Positions 40,243 through 50,168 of a DNA stretch of 64,000 bases are shown piece after piece; the stretch's first letter is position 1; every line of letters begins with the position of its first letter. The stretch lies in contig NZ_CP034183.1 in the NCBI RefSeq assembly GCF_003860465.1, forward strand, positions 1,626,001 to 1,690,000, written 5' to 3'. The translations under genes were made by a program, and so were the position numbers. The notes beneath the pieces were generated by a model that saw nothing but the letters and a program-made list of their open reading frames with translations, did not search any database and was not told the DNA's origin. Source of the stretch: Deinococcus psychrotolerans. Lineage in GTDB: Bacteria > Deinococcota > Deinococci > Deinococcales > Deinococcaceae.

Positions 40243-40390
40243 CGTGCGCCCAGACAAATAATTCGCCGTAAAAAAAGCTGTCAGAAAATTGAAAGCGCCT
40301 GCATGATCTGATGCCATTGTCGCGCCCCCTTCCCGCTCTTAACCCTCTAGACGCAGGAGTGACCGCTTCATGATGATGTTCATGAGGAAA

Positions 40391-40399
40391 TGGTAAAAT
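40391..40399 (+). promoter_or_regulatory. extended -10 promoter of the pilus operon
   Basis: TGGTAAAAT is an extended -10 box 23 nt before the pilM start. A TTCATGA direct repeat (near 40369-40387) lies just upstream in the -35 region. Confidence 0.5.
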
Positions 40400-40421
40400 C
40401 AACGCAACTCCTGGAGGAAGC

Positions 40422-41600
40422 ATGTCGAGTTTTCTACAACGGCTCATCAATTCAAAACCAGTGGCCATCGGGGTCGAGATCGGCACCAGCTCCATCAAAG
40501 TGGTGGTGCTCAAGCCCGGTTCGCCGCCCGTACTCCAGCACGCCGTCATGGTTCCGACTCCGATTGGCAGCATGCGTGACGGCCTCGTGATCGAGCCGCA
40601 GGCAGTGGCCAGCGAACTCAAGCGCTTACTGGCCCAGTACCGCATCACCACCAAATACGCCGTCACGGCCGTGCCCAATCAGCAGGCCGTGACGCGCAAC
40701 ATCATGGTGCCGAAAATGGATCCGAAGGAGCTCAAGGAAGCCATCAAATGGGAAGCCGAGCGCTATATCCCTTACCCGATCGACGACGTGAGCCTCGACT
40801 TTGATGTGCTCGACGACATTCCCGGCGCGAACGACGACGGACAGATGGAAGTGGTGATCGCCGCCGCGCCCACCGAGGCGATTGCCCGCCAAGTCGAAGT
40901 GCTGCGCCTGGCAGGCTTAGAGCCTACCGTCATCGACCTCAAGTCATTTGCCACCTTGCGTGCGCTGCGCGGTAATTTGCTGGGCGAACACCTGACCAAA
41001 AGCACCCTGACCGGCACCAATTACACGGAGGGCAACGAGGTGGCCCTCGTGATGGAAATCGGCGCGAGCAGCAGCGTGATCAGCTTGGTGCGCGGCGACC
41101 GGATGCTGATGGCCCGCAACATCAACGTGGCCGCCGACGATTTCACCACCGCCCTCCAGAAAGCCTTCGACCTCGATTTTTCCTCCGCCGAGGAAATCAA
41201 GATCGGGTACGCCACCGCCACCACTCCCACCGAGGATGAAGAAGACTTGCTCAACTTCGACATGGCCCGTGAACAGTACAGCCCCGCCCGCGTCTTTGAA
41301 GTGGTGCGGCCCGTGCTGGGCGAACTGATTACCGAGGTGCGGCGCTCGATGGAGTTTTACCGGGTGCAGTCCGGCGACATCGTCATCGACCGCACCTTCC
41401 TCGCGGGCGGCGGAGCCAAATTGCGCGGGCTGGCCCCGGCCATCAGCGACGCGCTGGGCTTCAGGGTCGAGGTGGCCAGCCCCTGGCTGACGGTGCAGAC
41501 CGATCAGGCCAGCGTGGACACCGGCTACCTCCAGACCAACGCGCCGGAATTTACCGTGCCGCTGGGCTTGGCGCTCAGGGGGGTGAATTCACGTGGTTGA
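40422..41600 (+). CDS. pilM: type IV pilus assembly protein PilM
   Basis: PilM is an actin-like cytoplasmic ATPase that docks the PilN N terminus and connects the pilus platform. The 392-residue protein begins with VAIGVEIGTSSIKVVVL (phosphate 1 loop) and has VEVLRLAGLEPTVIDL, MEIGASSSVISL and FLAGGGAKLRGLAPAI (adenosine loop). TGGAGGA precedes the ATG. It heads the pilM-N-O-(P)-Q operon used for pili and DNA uptake in this phylum. Confidence 0.95.
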   Translation: MSSFLQRLINSKPVAIGVEIGTSSIKVVVLKPGSPPVLQHAVMVPTPIGSMRDGLVIEPQAVASELKRLLAQYRITTKYAVTAVPNQQAVTRNIMVPKMDPKELKEAIKWEAERYIPYPIDDVSLDFDVLDDIPGANDDGQMEVVIAAAPTEAIARQVEVLRLAGLEPTVIDLKSFATLRALRGNLLGEHLTKSTLTGTNYTEGNEVALVMEIGASSSVISLVRGDRMLMARNINVAADDFTTALQKAFDLDFSSAEEIKIGYATATTPTEDEEDLLNFDMAREQYSPARVFEVVRPVLGELITEVRRSMEFYRVQSGDIVIDRTFLAGGGAKLRGLAPAISDALGFRVEVASPWLTVQTDQASVDTGYLQTNAPEFTVPLGLALRGVNSRG

Positions 41601-42291
41601 GATCAACCTCCTGCCGCCGCAGTACCGCAGGCGCACCGAGCCGAACGTTTGGCTGTATGCGGGCGTCGCGGCGGTGGCCGTCACTTTGCTGGCGGTGGCC
41701 ATTCCCGAAATCGTGGTGGGCACTCAGGTCGGCAATCTACAAAAACGGCTCGACGATGAAAACGGCCAGATCAGCGGCATAGAAGAAAAGGACGCTCCTG
41801 AGTTTCGCCGCCTGACCGCCGACAAAGCCCGCCTGACCGCCATCAGCCAAACCGCCACGAGCCTCAGCAGCGGCAAAACCTACTGGTCAACCGACCTCGC
41901 TCAGTTCGTGGCACAGTTGCCGCAAAACGGCGGAGTGGCGCTGAGCAGTCTCAACATGCACCAAGCCGCTGTCAACACGCTCTACAACGGCAAACCCGCC
42001 AGCAAAGAATACGATTTGAGCGGCACGGCGCTGAGTACCAGCACATTGGTCAGCTTTTTGGACGCTTACGACCAAGACAATTACGGCGTGAACTTCAAAA
42101 ACACCCAGCGCAATACCACAACCAACAATTTTGACTTTACCGCCAGCATCGGCCAATTGACAGGCACGCCGGTCAGCGCGGCGGCCACGACCACGGCCGC
42201 CACACCTGCCAACGGCACCCCGGCAAACGCGACGCCCACGACCCCCGCCCCTGCGGCCCCCGCCGCACCGACTAGTGGAGCCACCCAATGA
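41593..42291 (+). CDS. pilN: type IV pilus assembly protein PilN
   Basis: The 232-residue bitopic protein opens with VEINLLPPQYRRR, the peptide that binds PilM, then a membrane helix (about residues 21-42), a coiled coil and a ferredoxin-like fold. The last 45 residues are a low-complexity Ala/Thr/Pro tail not usual in PilN. GTG is the start, 8 bp inside pilM. The stop overlaps pilO by ATGA. Confidence 0.92.
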   Translation: MVEINLLPPQYRRRTEPNVWLYAGVAAVAVTLLAVAIPEIVVGTQVGNLQKRLDDENGQISGIEEKDAPEFRRLTADKARLTAISQTATSLSSGKTYWSTDLAQFVAQLPQNGGVALSSLNMHQAAVNTLYNGKPASKEYDLSGTALSTSTLVSFLDAYDQDNYGVNFKNTQRNTTTNNFDFTASIGQLTGTPVSAAATTTAATPANGTPANATPTTPAPAAPAAPTSGATQ

Positions 42292-42941
42292 ACGCGGCCA
42301 TGCCCAAACTCAAACCCCGCGACCTGTTTTTTATCGTGGTTGGCCTGTGCCTGATCGCTTTGGTGATGTGGTACTTCCTGCGCTTTCAAGCCCGGCAACA
42401 AGAAATTCAGGCGGTGCAAACCAGCCTAGATGACGCCGACACCCGGCTCGCCACCTTACAAGGCCAGCAGGCCCAACTCCCTCAACTCCGCACCGATGTC
42501 AGGGCGCTGGAGCAAGAACAAGAAGTATTCGTCCGCGCCCTGCCCAGCACCGTCAAAATGGGACAAGTCATCCGCGACGTGCAGGACAGTGCCAGCGCAG
42601 CAGGAGGAAAGATCGACGGCATCACGGTGGCCAGCAGCGCCGAAGCCAATCTGCCTGCTGGCGTGCAAGCGGTCAACCTCAATGTCAACGTGCAGGGCCG
42701 CTTCGCACCGACGTTCCGCACCCTGCGCTCGGTGGAGACGATGGGCCGCTTTTCCAAGATCACCAGCGTCAATATGACGTTGCCCGCGCCCAATGACACG
42801 GATCCCAACCTCAACAGCGTCATCAACATGACCGTCTACACTTTTGATCCGGGCACCACGCAGGCCACGCCCGCAGGCGAACCCGGCGCGGCCCCAACGA
42901 CGCCGAACGCGCCCAGCGCTCCTGCGGGAGGCAATTCGTGA
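42288..42941 (+). CDS. pilO: type IV pilus assembly protein PilO
   Basis: The 217-residue partner of PilN has a cytoplasmic start MPKLKPRDLFF, a membrane helix VVGLCLIALVMWYFL, a coiled coil (residues 40-85) and a periplasmic domain with VNVQGRFAPTFRTLRSVETMGRF. The last 25 residues form a Pro/Ala/Thr tail similar to that of PilN. Start and end overlap the neighbouring genes by 4 bp each. Confidence 0.92.
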   Translation: MNAAMPKLKPRDLFFIVVGLCLIALVMWYFLRFQARQQEIQAVQTSLDDADTRLATLQGQQAQLPQLRTDVRALEQEQEVFVRALPSTVKMGQVIRDVQDSASAAGGKIDGITVASSAEANLPAGVQAVNLNVNVQGRFAPTFRTLRSVETMGRFSKITSVNMTLPAPNDTDPNLNSVINMTVYTFDPGTTQATPAGEPGAAPTTPNAPSAPAGGNS

Positions 42942-44746
42942 AAGCGCCCCTCAAACTCTCACCCGAAATGAGAATCTTGCTGACGGTATTGGTGCTGGTC
43001 GCCCTGGTGGGCGGTTGGTACACTTGGAATACCGGACGCGATGCCAGCGCTCAGGCTCCCAGCGACGTGCCCGCCGCCACAGCTCCAGTTTCGCCGACCG
43101 CCACCGTGCCGGGCGCTACGCCAGATTCAGGCACGGCCAACGCCACTGGCAAAGCCGACCCAGCTGCGGCGACGGCTGCCACTTCTGGTACCACCATCCA
43201 GCCCAACAAGTCGCTGCCCAGCGCCGTCAAGCCTGCGACACCCAAGCCCACCGCCTCCGGCTCCACTGCGCCCAGCTTGAGCGCTGCGCCCACGCTGGGC
43301 AGCTCGCCCTCGGGGCTGCCTACCGCTCAGGGCGGCTCGGAAACGGCCAGCAGTCCACAAGCACCGACCCCTTCCAGCACGACCATCTCTCCGGCCCGCA
43401 CCAGCGCCGTGCTGAGCATTCCGCCGCTGAGCAGTGCGGCCGGTGACGCTGCGGCCACAAGCACCGATCCTGCCGCCAGCACGCCCACCGAAACCAACGC
43501 CGACGTGCAGCGCCCGCCTTCGGGGATCAATCCCAATGAGCCGCTGGCCAGCGTGCCGACGGTCAATCCTTTCAGCCCGCTGAACGTGGTGCCGGATGCC
43601 AACTCCTCGGGTGAGCCCGCACCGGTCGCCACTGCGCCCACGGCCACCCCAGTACGCCCCACCCCCACCTCGCCGATTGCCTCACCAGTCCGCACCACCG
43701 GCGTGCTGCCCAGCGCTCCGATCGTGATAGCCGACAACACTTCTGGAAATGCCACGGGCAGCCGCTCCGGAAGCAGCGGCTTGTCCAGCGGCCCGCGCAT
43801 CGGCGGCATCCTGCCGCAGCCCAATATCCAAAGCGGAGCGCCAGTCGCTACTCAAGGCCCTGACGGCGCTCAGGGCCAGACCGGCGCACGCGGACAGACT
43901 GGCCAGCAAGGCGCTCAAGGTCAAGCTGGACAGGCAGCGGCGCAGGCCGAGCAGGCACAACTTCAGTCTCAGCGCGACGCTGCTCAGCAAGCGCAGAAAG
44001 CTCAGCAAAAAGCAGCTCAGCAGGCGGCCGCACAGGCCCAGCGTGACGCTGCCCAGCAAGCCGCCGCCCAAAAGCAGGCGCAACTCGACGCCGCCAAAGC
44101 CCAAAAAGCCGCTCAGCAAGCCGCCGACAAGGCCCAAGCGGAGCAGGCCAAAGCCGCCAAAGCGCAGCAGGCTGCGGCCGACAAACTGGCCGCCGCTCAA
44201 AAAGCCGAGGCCGATAAAGTGGCCAAGGCGCAGGCCATCGCTGAAGCCAAAGCCAAATTGGCCGCCGCTCAAAAAGCCAAGCGCGAAGCCGACATCAAAG
44301 CGGCGCAGACCCGCGCTCAGGCTCAGGCCAGTATCAGCGTGCCAGGCGTGAGCCAAACGCCGAGACTGCAATTGCCCGGTGCCAGTCCGCTGGTCGGTGC
44401 GGCAGGCACAACCGGCGGTACGGCCAGCAGCGCGGCCCCCGGCGTGATTACCCAGCTCAATGACGCCGCTCCCGTCGCCAACTCCACCGCACAAGCGCCC
44501 GCGCCGACTTCTGCCGCGCCGCTCAATACCTTGGAGCGCTACATCCAGGAGCGCAATCTCAGCTTCAACTCGGCAGTGCTGGGGCCGCTCAACACCGCCG
44601 TCTTCAAGACCGACCGGGGCTTTGTGGTCGTCTCGGTGGGCCAGAATATTCCCGATACCAACATCAATGTGCGCGAAGTGAGTGCTTCAAGCGCCACGCT
44701 GGCCCTCGACAACACCGCCAAAACCCTCCAACTCGACAAAAGGTGA
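42938..44746 (+). CDS. large low-complexity pilus protein at the PilP/PilW position
   Basis: The 602-residue product occupies the place of PilP, or PilW in Thermus. After a short cytoplasmic start it has one membrane helix (MRILLTVLVLVALVGGW), about 270 residues of Thr/Ala/Pro/Ser-rich linker, nine collagen-like Gly-X-Y triplets (residues 307-333), and about 130 residues rich in Ala, Gln and Lys that should form a long helix. The last 75 residues form a compact beta-type domain (LNTLERYIQERNLSF and GFVVVSVGQNIPDT), likely the part that meets the secretin. GTG start, overlapping pilO by GTGA. Confidence 0.8.
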   Translation: MKAPLKLSPEMRILLTVLVLVALVGGWYTWNTGRDASAQAPSDVPAATAPVSPTATVPGATPDSGTANATGKADPAAATAATSGTTIQPNKSLPSAVKPATPKPTASGSTAPSLSAAPTLGSSPSGLPTAQGGSETASSPQAPTPSSTTISPARTSAVLSIPPLSSAAGDAAATSTDPAASTPTETNADVQRPPSGINPNEPLASVPTVNPFSPLNVVPDANSSGEPAPVATAPTATPVRPTPTSPIASPVRTTGVLPSAPIVIADNTSGNATGSRSGSSGLSSGPRIGGILPQPNIQSGAPVATQGPDGAQGQTGARGQTGQQGAQGQAGQAAAQAEQAQLQSQRDAAQQAQKAQQKAAQQAAAQAQRDAAQQAAAQKQAQLDAAKAQKAAQQAADKAQAEQAKAAKAQQAAADKLAAAQKAEADKVAKAQAIAEAKAKLAAAQKAKREADIKAAQTRAQAQASISVPGVSQTPRLQLPGASPLVGAAGTTGGTASSAAPGVITQLNDAAPVANSTAQAPAPTSAAPLNTLERYIQERNLSFNSAVLGPLNTAVFKTDRGFVVVSVGQNIPDTNINVREVSASSATLALDNTAKTLQLDKR

Positions 44747-44749
44747 GCC

Positions 44750-46957
44750 ATGAAGAACCGTAGCCTGATTTTGCTCTTAACTCTCGCGCTGAGCGCCGCC
44801 AGCGCCCAAAGCGCCCAACCCGGCAACGCCGTGAGCGCCGATACCCGCTTGTCGAAAGCCAACGTGACCTTCAAAATCGTGCGCGACGGCACCGGCTTGA
44901 TGGCGCTCCTGACGGCTGTGGCCAAGTCGGCAGGCTACGAACTGATTCTCGACCCGGCGCTCGACAGCCTGATTACCCCTGGCGTCGGCAGCGGCTCAGG
45001 CGTGACCAGCGACGCGGCCACGCCTCAGGCCGCTCAACCCGGCGTCTCTGCAACACAGCTCACTTACGATTTTGCCAGCAAACCCTTCAATCAGGTCTGG
45101 CCCTTTTTGATGGACGTGTACGGCCTGAACTATGACGTGGTCAAACTCGGCAGCAGCGAAGTGCTGCGCGTCGGCAAAAACCCCATTCAGCGGATCGTCG
45201 TGTTGCCCAAAACACTCGACGCCAGCTTGGTGGGAGAGCGCGTCAAGTTGGCCTTCGGAACGCGCCAAATGTCAGCGCCGGTCGCTGTCACAACGGGCAG
45301 CCCCGCTCCCCAGACGGCAGGCGGTGACATCGTTCTCGACTCGCCCACCCTCAAAATCGTCGGCGAACCGATTTCCAACAGCTTGATTATTCGCGGCAAC
45401 AACCAAGAAGTCTCGCAGGTCGAAGCGCTGGTCAAAGAAATTATCGCTTCCCAGCCGCCGGAACTCGCCAAAGTGGTGGTGCCGGTCAGTCCGGTGATTC
45501 AGTCGATTTACAACGTCAAAGGTGCTCAGGACGACGCGGTGGCCCTGATCAAAGATCAGTACCCCAGCCTGGCTGTCACGGCAGTGGGCAAAACGGGCCA
45601 ACTGATTCTGAGCGGCCAGAAGGCCCAGATTGACGCGGCCCTGACACTGCTGACACAAGTTGACCGCGCTCCTTCGGTGCAGCAAAACCCGGATGTGCGC
45701 CAGCAGGTGTACGGCGTGAAGGGCAGCCAAACAGACATCGCCGCGCTGCTGACCGCGCAGTTTCCGGCACTCAAGATCACCCCTGTTGGAACAACGGGTC
45801 AACTGGTTCTCAACGGCACCCAAGACCAGCTCGACGCTGCCGCCGCGCTTCTCAGTCAGGTGGACAAAGCCGTCACCGTCTCGAGCGGCCCCGATATTCA
45901 GCAAAAAGTCTTTCAGCTCGTGAACGCGAGCGCGGAAGAACTCAAGAAAGTGCTCGACAACACCCTACAAACCGCTTTGACCGCTGCCACCAACAACGCG
46001 CCCGCCGCTTTGCCCAATGTGCCAGTAACGGCAATTGGGGCCAACGGCGAAGCCACTACCGTCTCGGTGCCCAATGCGGCGGCCAATTCTTCAGCGGCTC
46101 CTACTGCCACTGCGCCGGTGATGCAAGACCCCACTGCCGCCACCATCATTGCCGATAAGCGCACCAACACCCTGATTGTGCGCGGTACAGCGCAGCAAGT
46201 AGAGCAGGTCGCCGTCCTGATTCCCAGCCTTGATCAGGTCGTGCCTCAGGTCAATGTGCAAGTCCGCATCCAAGAAATTACTGAAGACGCCGCCCGCACG
46301 CTGGGCCTGAACTGGAAAGTCGGCTTTGGCGGCTTCAATGTCAGCTCTGGCCCAAGCGGCTTGGCCGCCAGCTTTGATCCAACCCGCGCTTTGGTCGGCG
46401 GCTTTAACCTACTTCCTACGCTCAACGCCCTAGAAAACCAAACCCAGACCAAGCGCATTTATGACGGTTCGGTCACGATGCAAAGCGGACAACGCTCATT
46501 GGGCGGCGGCGCAAGCACCAATGCTTCCAGCGGCGCGGCGGCCAGCATCAAGAGCGGCGGGCGGCTGGAACTCAATATCCCCTCGGCCAGCGGCAATATC
46601 GTCAGGCAAATCGATTACGGCATCAATCTGGACTTCTTTGATCCACAGGTCGCGCCCGACGGCTCCATTACTTTGCGGGTACGCGGCCAGATCAACCAGC
46701 CCAAAACCGCCATTACCGGCTCAACACTGCCCAACTTGCTCGATTTCAGCAACAGCGAGGCCCAGAGCGTGATTACCTTCAAATCGGGCCAGACTTTACT
46801 GCTCAGCGGCCTGCTCGGCAGCAACGAATCCAACACCACCAGCGGCACCCCCTACCTCTCCAGCTTGCCGATCATTGGCGCGGCTTTCGGCCAGAAGTCC
46901 ACTTCCAAAACCCAGAGTCAATTGATGGTGGTCATCACCGGCACTGTAGTGAAGTAA
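44750..46957 (+). CDS. pilQ: type IV pilus secretin PilQ
   Basis: PilQ is the outer-membrane channel for the pilus and, in this phylum, for DNA uptake. The 735-residue protein has a signal peptide (ending near ALSAASA), STN/N0-like segments, tandem N1-type repeats (about residues 251-304, 318-371 and a weaker one after 383), and the secretin core QVNVQVRIQEITEDAARTLG through GQTLLLSGLLGSNES and SKTQSQLMVVITGTVVK. ATG lies 4 bp after the previous stop. Confidence 0.95.
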   Translation: MKNRSLILLLTLALSAASAQSAQPGNAVSADTRLSKANVTFKIVRDGTGLMALLTAVAKSAGYELILDPALDSLITPGVGSGSGVTSDAATPQAAQPGVSATQLTYDFASKPFNQVWPFLMDVYGLNYDVVKLGSSEVLRVGKNPIQRIVVLPKTLDASLVGERVKLAFGTRQMSAPVAVTTGSPAPQTAGGDIVLDSPTLKIVGEPISNSLIIRGNNQEVSQVEALVKEIIASQPPELAKVVVPVSPVIQSIYNVKGAQDDAVALIKDQYPSLAVTAVGKTGQLILSGQKAQIDAALTLLTQVDRAPSVQQNPDVRQQVYGVKGSQTDIAALLTAQFPALKITPVGTTGQLVLNGTQDQLDAAAALLSQVDKAVTVSSGPDIQQKVFQLVNASAEELKKVLDNTLQTALTAATNNAPAALPNVPVTAIGANGEATTVSVPNAAANSSAAPTATAPVMQDPTAATIIADKRTNTLIVRGTAQQVEQVAVLIPSLDQVVPQVNVQVRIQEITEDAARTLGLNWKVGFGGFNVSSGPSGLAASFDPTRALVGGFNLLPTLNALENQTQTKRIYDGSVTMQSGQRSLGGGASTNASSGAAASIKSGGRLELNIPSASGNIVRQIDYGINLDFFDPQVAPDGSITLRVRGQINQPKTAITGSTLPNLLDFSNSEAQSVITFKSGQTLLLSGLLGSNESNTTSGTPYLSSLPIIGAAFGQKSTSKTQSQLMVVITGTVVK

Positions 46958-46990
46958 CGCTTTAGTGAAGTAAACCTACCCAGCCTCTTC

Positions 46991-47038
46991 AACGAAAACA
47001 GACCCGCCGCCACCGTGCGCTGGGTCTGTTTTCGTTTT
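46991..47038. terminator. strong terminator between pilQ and aroC
   Basis: AACGAAAACAGACCC (46991-47005) and GGGTCTGTTTTCGTT (47022-47036) form a perfect 15-bp stem with a 16-nt loop; TT follows, and the U-rich arm itself supplies the release tract. Confidence 0.85.
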
Positions 47039-47099
47039 GTGCCCTGTCGTCTGGGCAGCGTCCAGAACCGCGCTCCCCGGCTCTGATAAAGTTGGAGAC

Positions 47100-48254
47100 A
47101 TGAGGTTTTTGACCGCTGGAGAATCGCACGGGCCGCAACTGACGGCCATCATCGAGGGCCTGCCCTCCCAATTGCCGCTACTCAAGGCCGATATCGATCC
47201 GATGCTGCGCAAGCGCCAGGGCGGCTACGGGCGCGGGCGGCGGATGGTCATCGAAACCGACGAGGCCCAGATCATGAGCGGCGTGCGGGCCGGACGCACC
47301 ACCGGAGCGCCCGTGACGCTGGTGATCGAGAACAAAGACCACCGCAACTGGACAGAAATCATGTCGCCTGAAGAAGGCGGCGAGCCGCGCAAAAAAGCGC
47401 TCACCGAGGCCCGCCCCGGCCACGCCGACCTCACCGGCGGCATCAAATACCGCCACAAGGATTTGCGCGACGTGCTGGAACGCGCCTCGGCCCGCGAGAC
47501 CACGGCGCGGGTGGCGGTGGGCGCAGTGGCCCTCAAGCTGCTAAGCGAACTGGGCATCGACGGGGTCAGCTACGTGACCCACCTTGGCGGCGTGGACGCC
47601 CTCGGCGCGTTCGGCTGGGACAGATTAGACGAAATCGAAGCGTCTGATCTGCGGACGCTGGACAAGAACGCCGAGCAAAGGATGCGGAGCGGCATCGATC
47701 AAGCCAAAAAAGACGGCGACACCCTCGGCGGCATCGTGGAAATCCGTTTTCGGGGCTTGCCGCCGGGTCTGGGCAGCTATGTCCACTGGGACCGCAAACT
47801 CGACGGGCGCATCGCCGCCGCCGTGATGGGCACGCAGGCCATCAAGGGCGTGGAAATCGGCACCGGCTTTGAAAATGCCCGTGTGCCCGGCTCCAAAGTC
47901 CACGACGCCGTGTATGTGGGCGAGGGCGGGCACGGCTACCGCCGCGAAACCAACGGCGCAGGCGGCCTGGAAGCAGGCATGACCAACGGCGAAGATCTGA
48001 TCGTGCGGGCGGCCATGAAGCCGATTGCCACGCTGATGAAATCATTGCCCACCGTGGACGTGGTAAGTCACCAACCTGCCGACGCCGCCAAAGAGCGCAG
48101 CGACACCTCCGCCGTGCCTGCCGCCGGAATCGTGCTGCACGCGGTGATCGGCTGGGTGCTGGCCGACGCGGTGATGGAGCGGTTCGGCGGCGATAGCCTC
48201 CCCGAACTTCTGGAGCGGGTTCAAGCGGCGCGAAACTACGCGCAACACTACTAG
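47100..48254 (+). CDS. aroC: chorismate synthase
   Basis: AroC makes chorismate from EPSP with reduced FMN, the last common step to aromatic amino acids. The start MRFLTAGESHGPQLTAIIEG is diagnostic, with RRMVIETDEAQIMSGVRAG and RASARETTARVAVGAVA as further conserved blocks. The 384 residues fit the family. TAAAGT ends 7 nt before the ATG (leaderless pattern), although GGAG is also present. It starts the aroC-aroK-aroB-aroQ cluster. Confidence 0.95.
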   Translation: MRFLTAGESHGPQLTAIIEGLPSQLPLLKADIDPMLRKRQGGYGRGRRMVIETDEAQIMSGVRAGRTTGAPVTLVIENKDHRNWTEIMSPEEGGEPRKKALTEARPGHADLTGGIKYRHKDLRDVLERASARETTARVAVGAVALKLLSELGIDGVSYVTHLGGVDALGAFGWDRLDEIEASDLRTLDKNAEQRMRSGIDQAKKDGDTLGGIVEIRFRGLPPGLGSYVHWDRKLDGRIAAAVMGTQAIKGVEIGTGFENARVPGSKVHDAVYVGEGGHGYRRETNGAGGLEAGMTNGEDLIVRAAMKPIATLMKSLPTVDVVSHQPADAAKERSDTSAVPAAGIVLHAVIGWVLADAVMERFGGDSLPELLERVQAARNYAQHY

Positions 48255-48433
48255 GGCCGGTGACTCCCCATCCGCTACCGCTGATTTCCGAATCGGCGCT
48301 GGAACTGGGTTTGGCCGCCCACCTCAAGGAAGTGCCGGAAGAAGTTTTGCAGGCCCAGCTCAGCTCCACTCTCTTTGCAGAGGGTGAGCGAACTGGGGGT
48401 TTTGAAGCGGGCACATCGTCTAGACTGCAAAGC

Positions 48434-49051
48434 ATGAATTTGCCCAGCCTGATTGACCGCCCCGCGAACTGGATCGCGCTGGCGGGCTTTATGGGGACGG
48501 GCAAGAGCCGAATCGGTTGGGAGCTTTCCCGCGAACTCTCGCTGCATTTTGTGGACACCGACAAACTGATTTCGCGGGTGGTCGGCAAAACCATTCCCGA
48601 GGTGTTCGCGGAGCGCGGCGAGGGCTTTTTTCGTGCCTGCGAATCGGAAGTGGTGCGCCGCGTGACCCGCTTAGATTACGCGGTGGTCAGTCTCGGCGGC
48701 GGCACCTTTATCCACGAGAGCAACCGCCGCGAACTGCTGCGGCGCGGCCCCGTGGTGGTGCTGACCGCGACGCCCGAAACGGTTTACGCCCGCACCAAGA
48801 ATTCGGATCGCCCACTCCTACGCGTCCCCGATCCCCTGACCCGCATCACCGAACTGATGCGCGAGCGCGAAGGCGCGTACCAGCACGGCACCATTCACGT
48901 TCACAGCGACGGGAGGCCTTCAGAGGAGATCGTGGCCGAAATCGTGGAGCGGCTGTGGGACTGGCAAGACACCCAAACCGACGCCCAGCACGAAGCCGAC
49001 GCCGAACGAACGGCGCTGGACTGGCAGGAGGTGGAGCGTGCCTGCGACTGA
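48434..49051 (+). CDS. aroK: shikimate kinase
   Basis: AroK phosphorylates shikimate at O3. The P-loop [19 protein letters not shown], the shikimate-binding SLGGGTF and the adenine segment near RVPDPLTRI are present. I start at ATG 48434 because TAGACT lies 7 nt upstream and 205 residues fits the family. The frame stays open to GTG 48260, which would add 58 residues with coding-like codon use. The C terminus carries a charged extension of about 30 residues. The gene overlaps aroB by 14 bp. Confidence 0.92.
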   Translation: MNLPSLIDRPANWIALAGFMGTGKSRIGWELSRELSLHFVDTDKLISRVVGKTIPEVFAERGEGFFRACESEVVRRVTRLDYAVVSLGGGTFIHESNRRELLRRGPVVVLTATPETVYARTKNSDRPLLRVPDPLTRITELMREREGAYQHGTIHVHSDGRPSEEIVAEIVERLWDWQDTQTDAQHEADAERTALDWQEVERACD

Positions 49052-50105
49052 GCCGCTTGGGCAAGTTCTGACCGTGGAAGTCGGCGGCGCTTTGCCCTAC
49101 CGCGTCGAAGTCGGCTCCGGTTTACTGGCCCACCTTGAAGTGCCGCATAAGCAAGTGGCGCTGATCTATCCCAGTGATTTGCCCAAGCAGTTCGTTGAGC
49201 AAGTGCAGACTGCCCTCTCCCCTGCCGTGATGATCGTGGTTGCGCCCCGCGACGCCTGCAAAACGCTGAGCGTGCTCGAAGGCGTGCTCTCCAAACTGGC
49301 TCAAGCCAACCTGACCCGTGACAGCGCCGTAGTGGGTCTCGGCGGCGGGGCCGTGACCGATCTGGCAGGCTTCGCGGCGGCGAGTTACCTGCGCGGGGTG
49401 GCTTATTACTCGGTGCCGACCACGCTGTTGGGTATGGTGGACGCGGCAGTGGGCGGCAAAACCGGAGTCAACTTGCCGGAAGGCAAAAATCTGGTGGGCG
49501 CGTTTTGGCCGCCCAAGCAAGTCTGGGTGGACGTGGACACACTGACGACCTTGCCCCCCGCCACCTTCCGTGAGGGCGCTGCCGAGGCCTACAAGCACGG
49601 CCTGATCGCCGATCCCAGCCTGCTTGCGCGGGTGCTCTCGCCTGAGTTCGTGCCGGGCCATGCCAGCTTGCCGCAAACCATCGCCGACGCGATTGCCGTC
49701 AAGGCCGGAGTCGTCACCCGTGATTTGACCGAGCAGGGTGAGCGGGCGTACCTCAACTTCGGGCACACGCTGGCGCACGCGCTGGAAGCAGTCACCCACC
49801 AAGCGGTCACGCACGGCGAAGCGGTGGGCTACGGCATGCACTACGCCGCGCTACTGTCGCGCGAAATGGGCGGCAAAGACTTGACCGATTACACGCGGGC
49901 CTTTTTGAAGTACCAAAAGCCCCAGCCGCTGCCTCCGCTCACTTTTGAACAAGTCTGGCCTTACATGGCCCGCGACAAAAAAGCCGACGCCGAGGGCGTG
50001 CGCTTCGTGCTGCTCTGCGATTTGGCACAGCCTTATCTGGCGCGGGTGCCGGAAGAAGTGCTGCGTCGGGCTTTTAGGGTGTGGCTGGAGGAAGTAACGC
50101 TCTAA
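49038..50105 (+). CDS. aroB: 3-dehydroquinate synthase
   Basis: AroB cyclises DAHP to 3-dehydroquinate using NAD+ and a divalent metal. The 355-residue protein shows the nucleotide site [19 protein letters not shown], the metal-ligand regions [13 protein letters not shown] and [13 protein letters not shown], and [25 protein letters not shown] [20 protein letters not shown]. The GTG start has GGAGG 7 nt upstream within the end of aroK. Confidence 0.95.
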   Translation: MPATEPLGQVLTVEVGGALPYRVEVGSGLLAHLEVPHKQVALIYPSDLPKQFVEQVQTALSPAVMIVVAPRDACKTLSVLEGVLSKLAQANLTRDSAVVGLGGGAVTDLAGFAAASYLRGVAYYSVPTTLLGMVDAAVGGKTGVNLPEGKNLVGAFWPPKQVWVDVDTLTTLPPATFREGAAEAYKHGLIADPSLLARVLSPEFVPGHASLPQTIADAIAVKAGVVTRDLTEQGERAYLNFGHTLAHALEAVTHQAVTHGEAVGYGMHYAALLSREMGGKDLTDYTRAFLKYQKPQPLPPLTFEQVWPYMARDKKADAEGVRFVLLCDLAQPYLARVPEEVLRRAFRVWLEEVTL

Positions 50106-50168
50106 AACCATTCGCGCTGCTTGCTTCATCCGCTCCCAACACCCCATCCCCCCAACCGAGGTATCCGT

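Noticed and set aside
43900..44350. CRISPR-like or minisatellite array in the pilus gene
   Set aside because: The repetition is in codon use for Ala/Gln/Lys within an open frame; there are no equal spacers or conserved repeat units.
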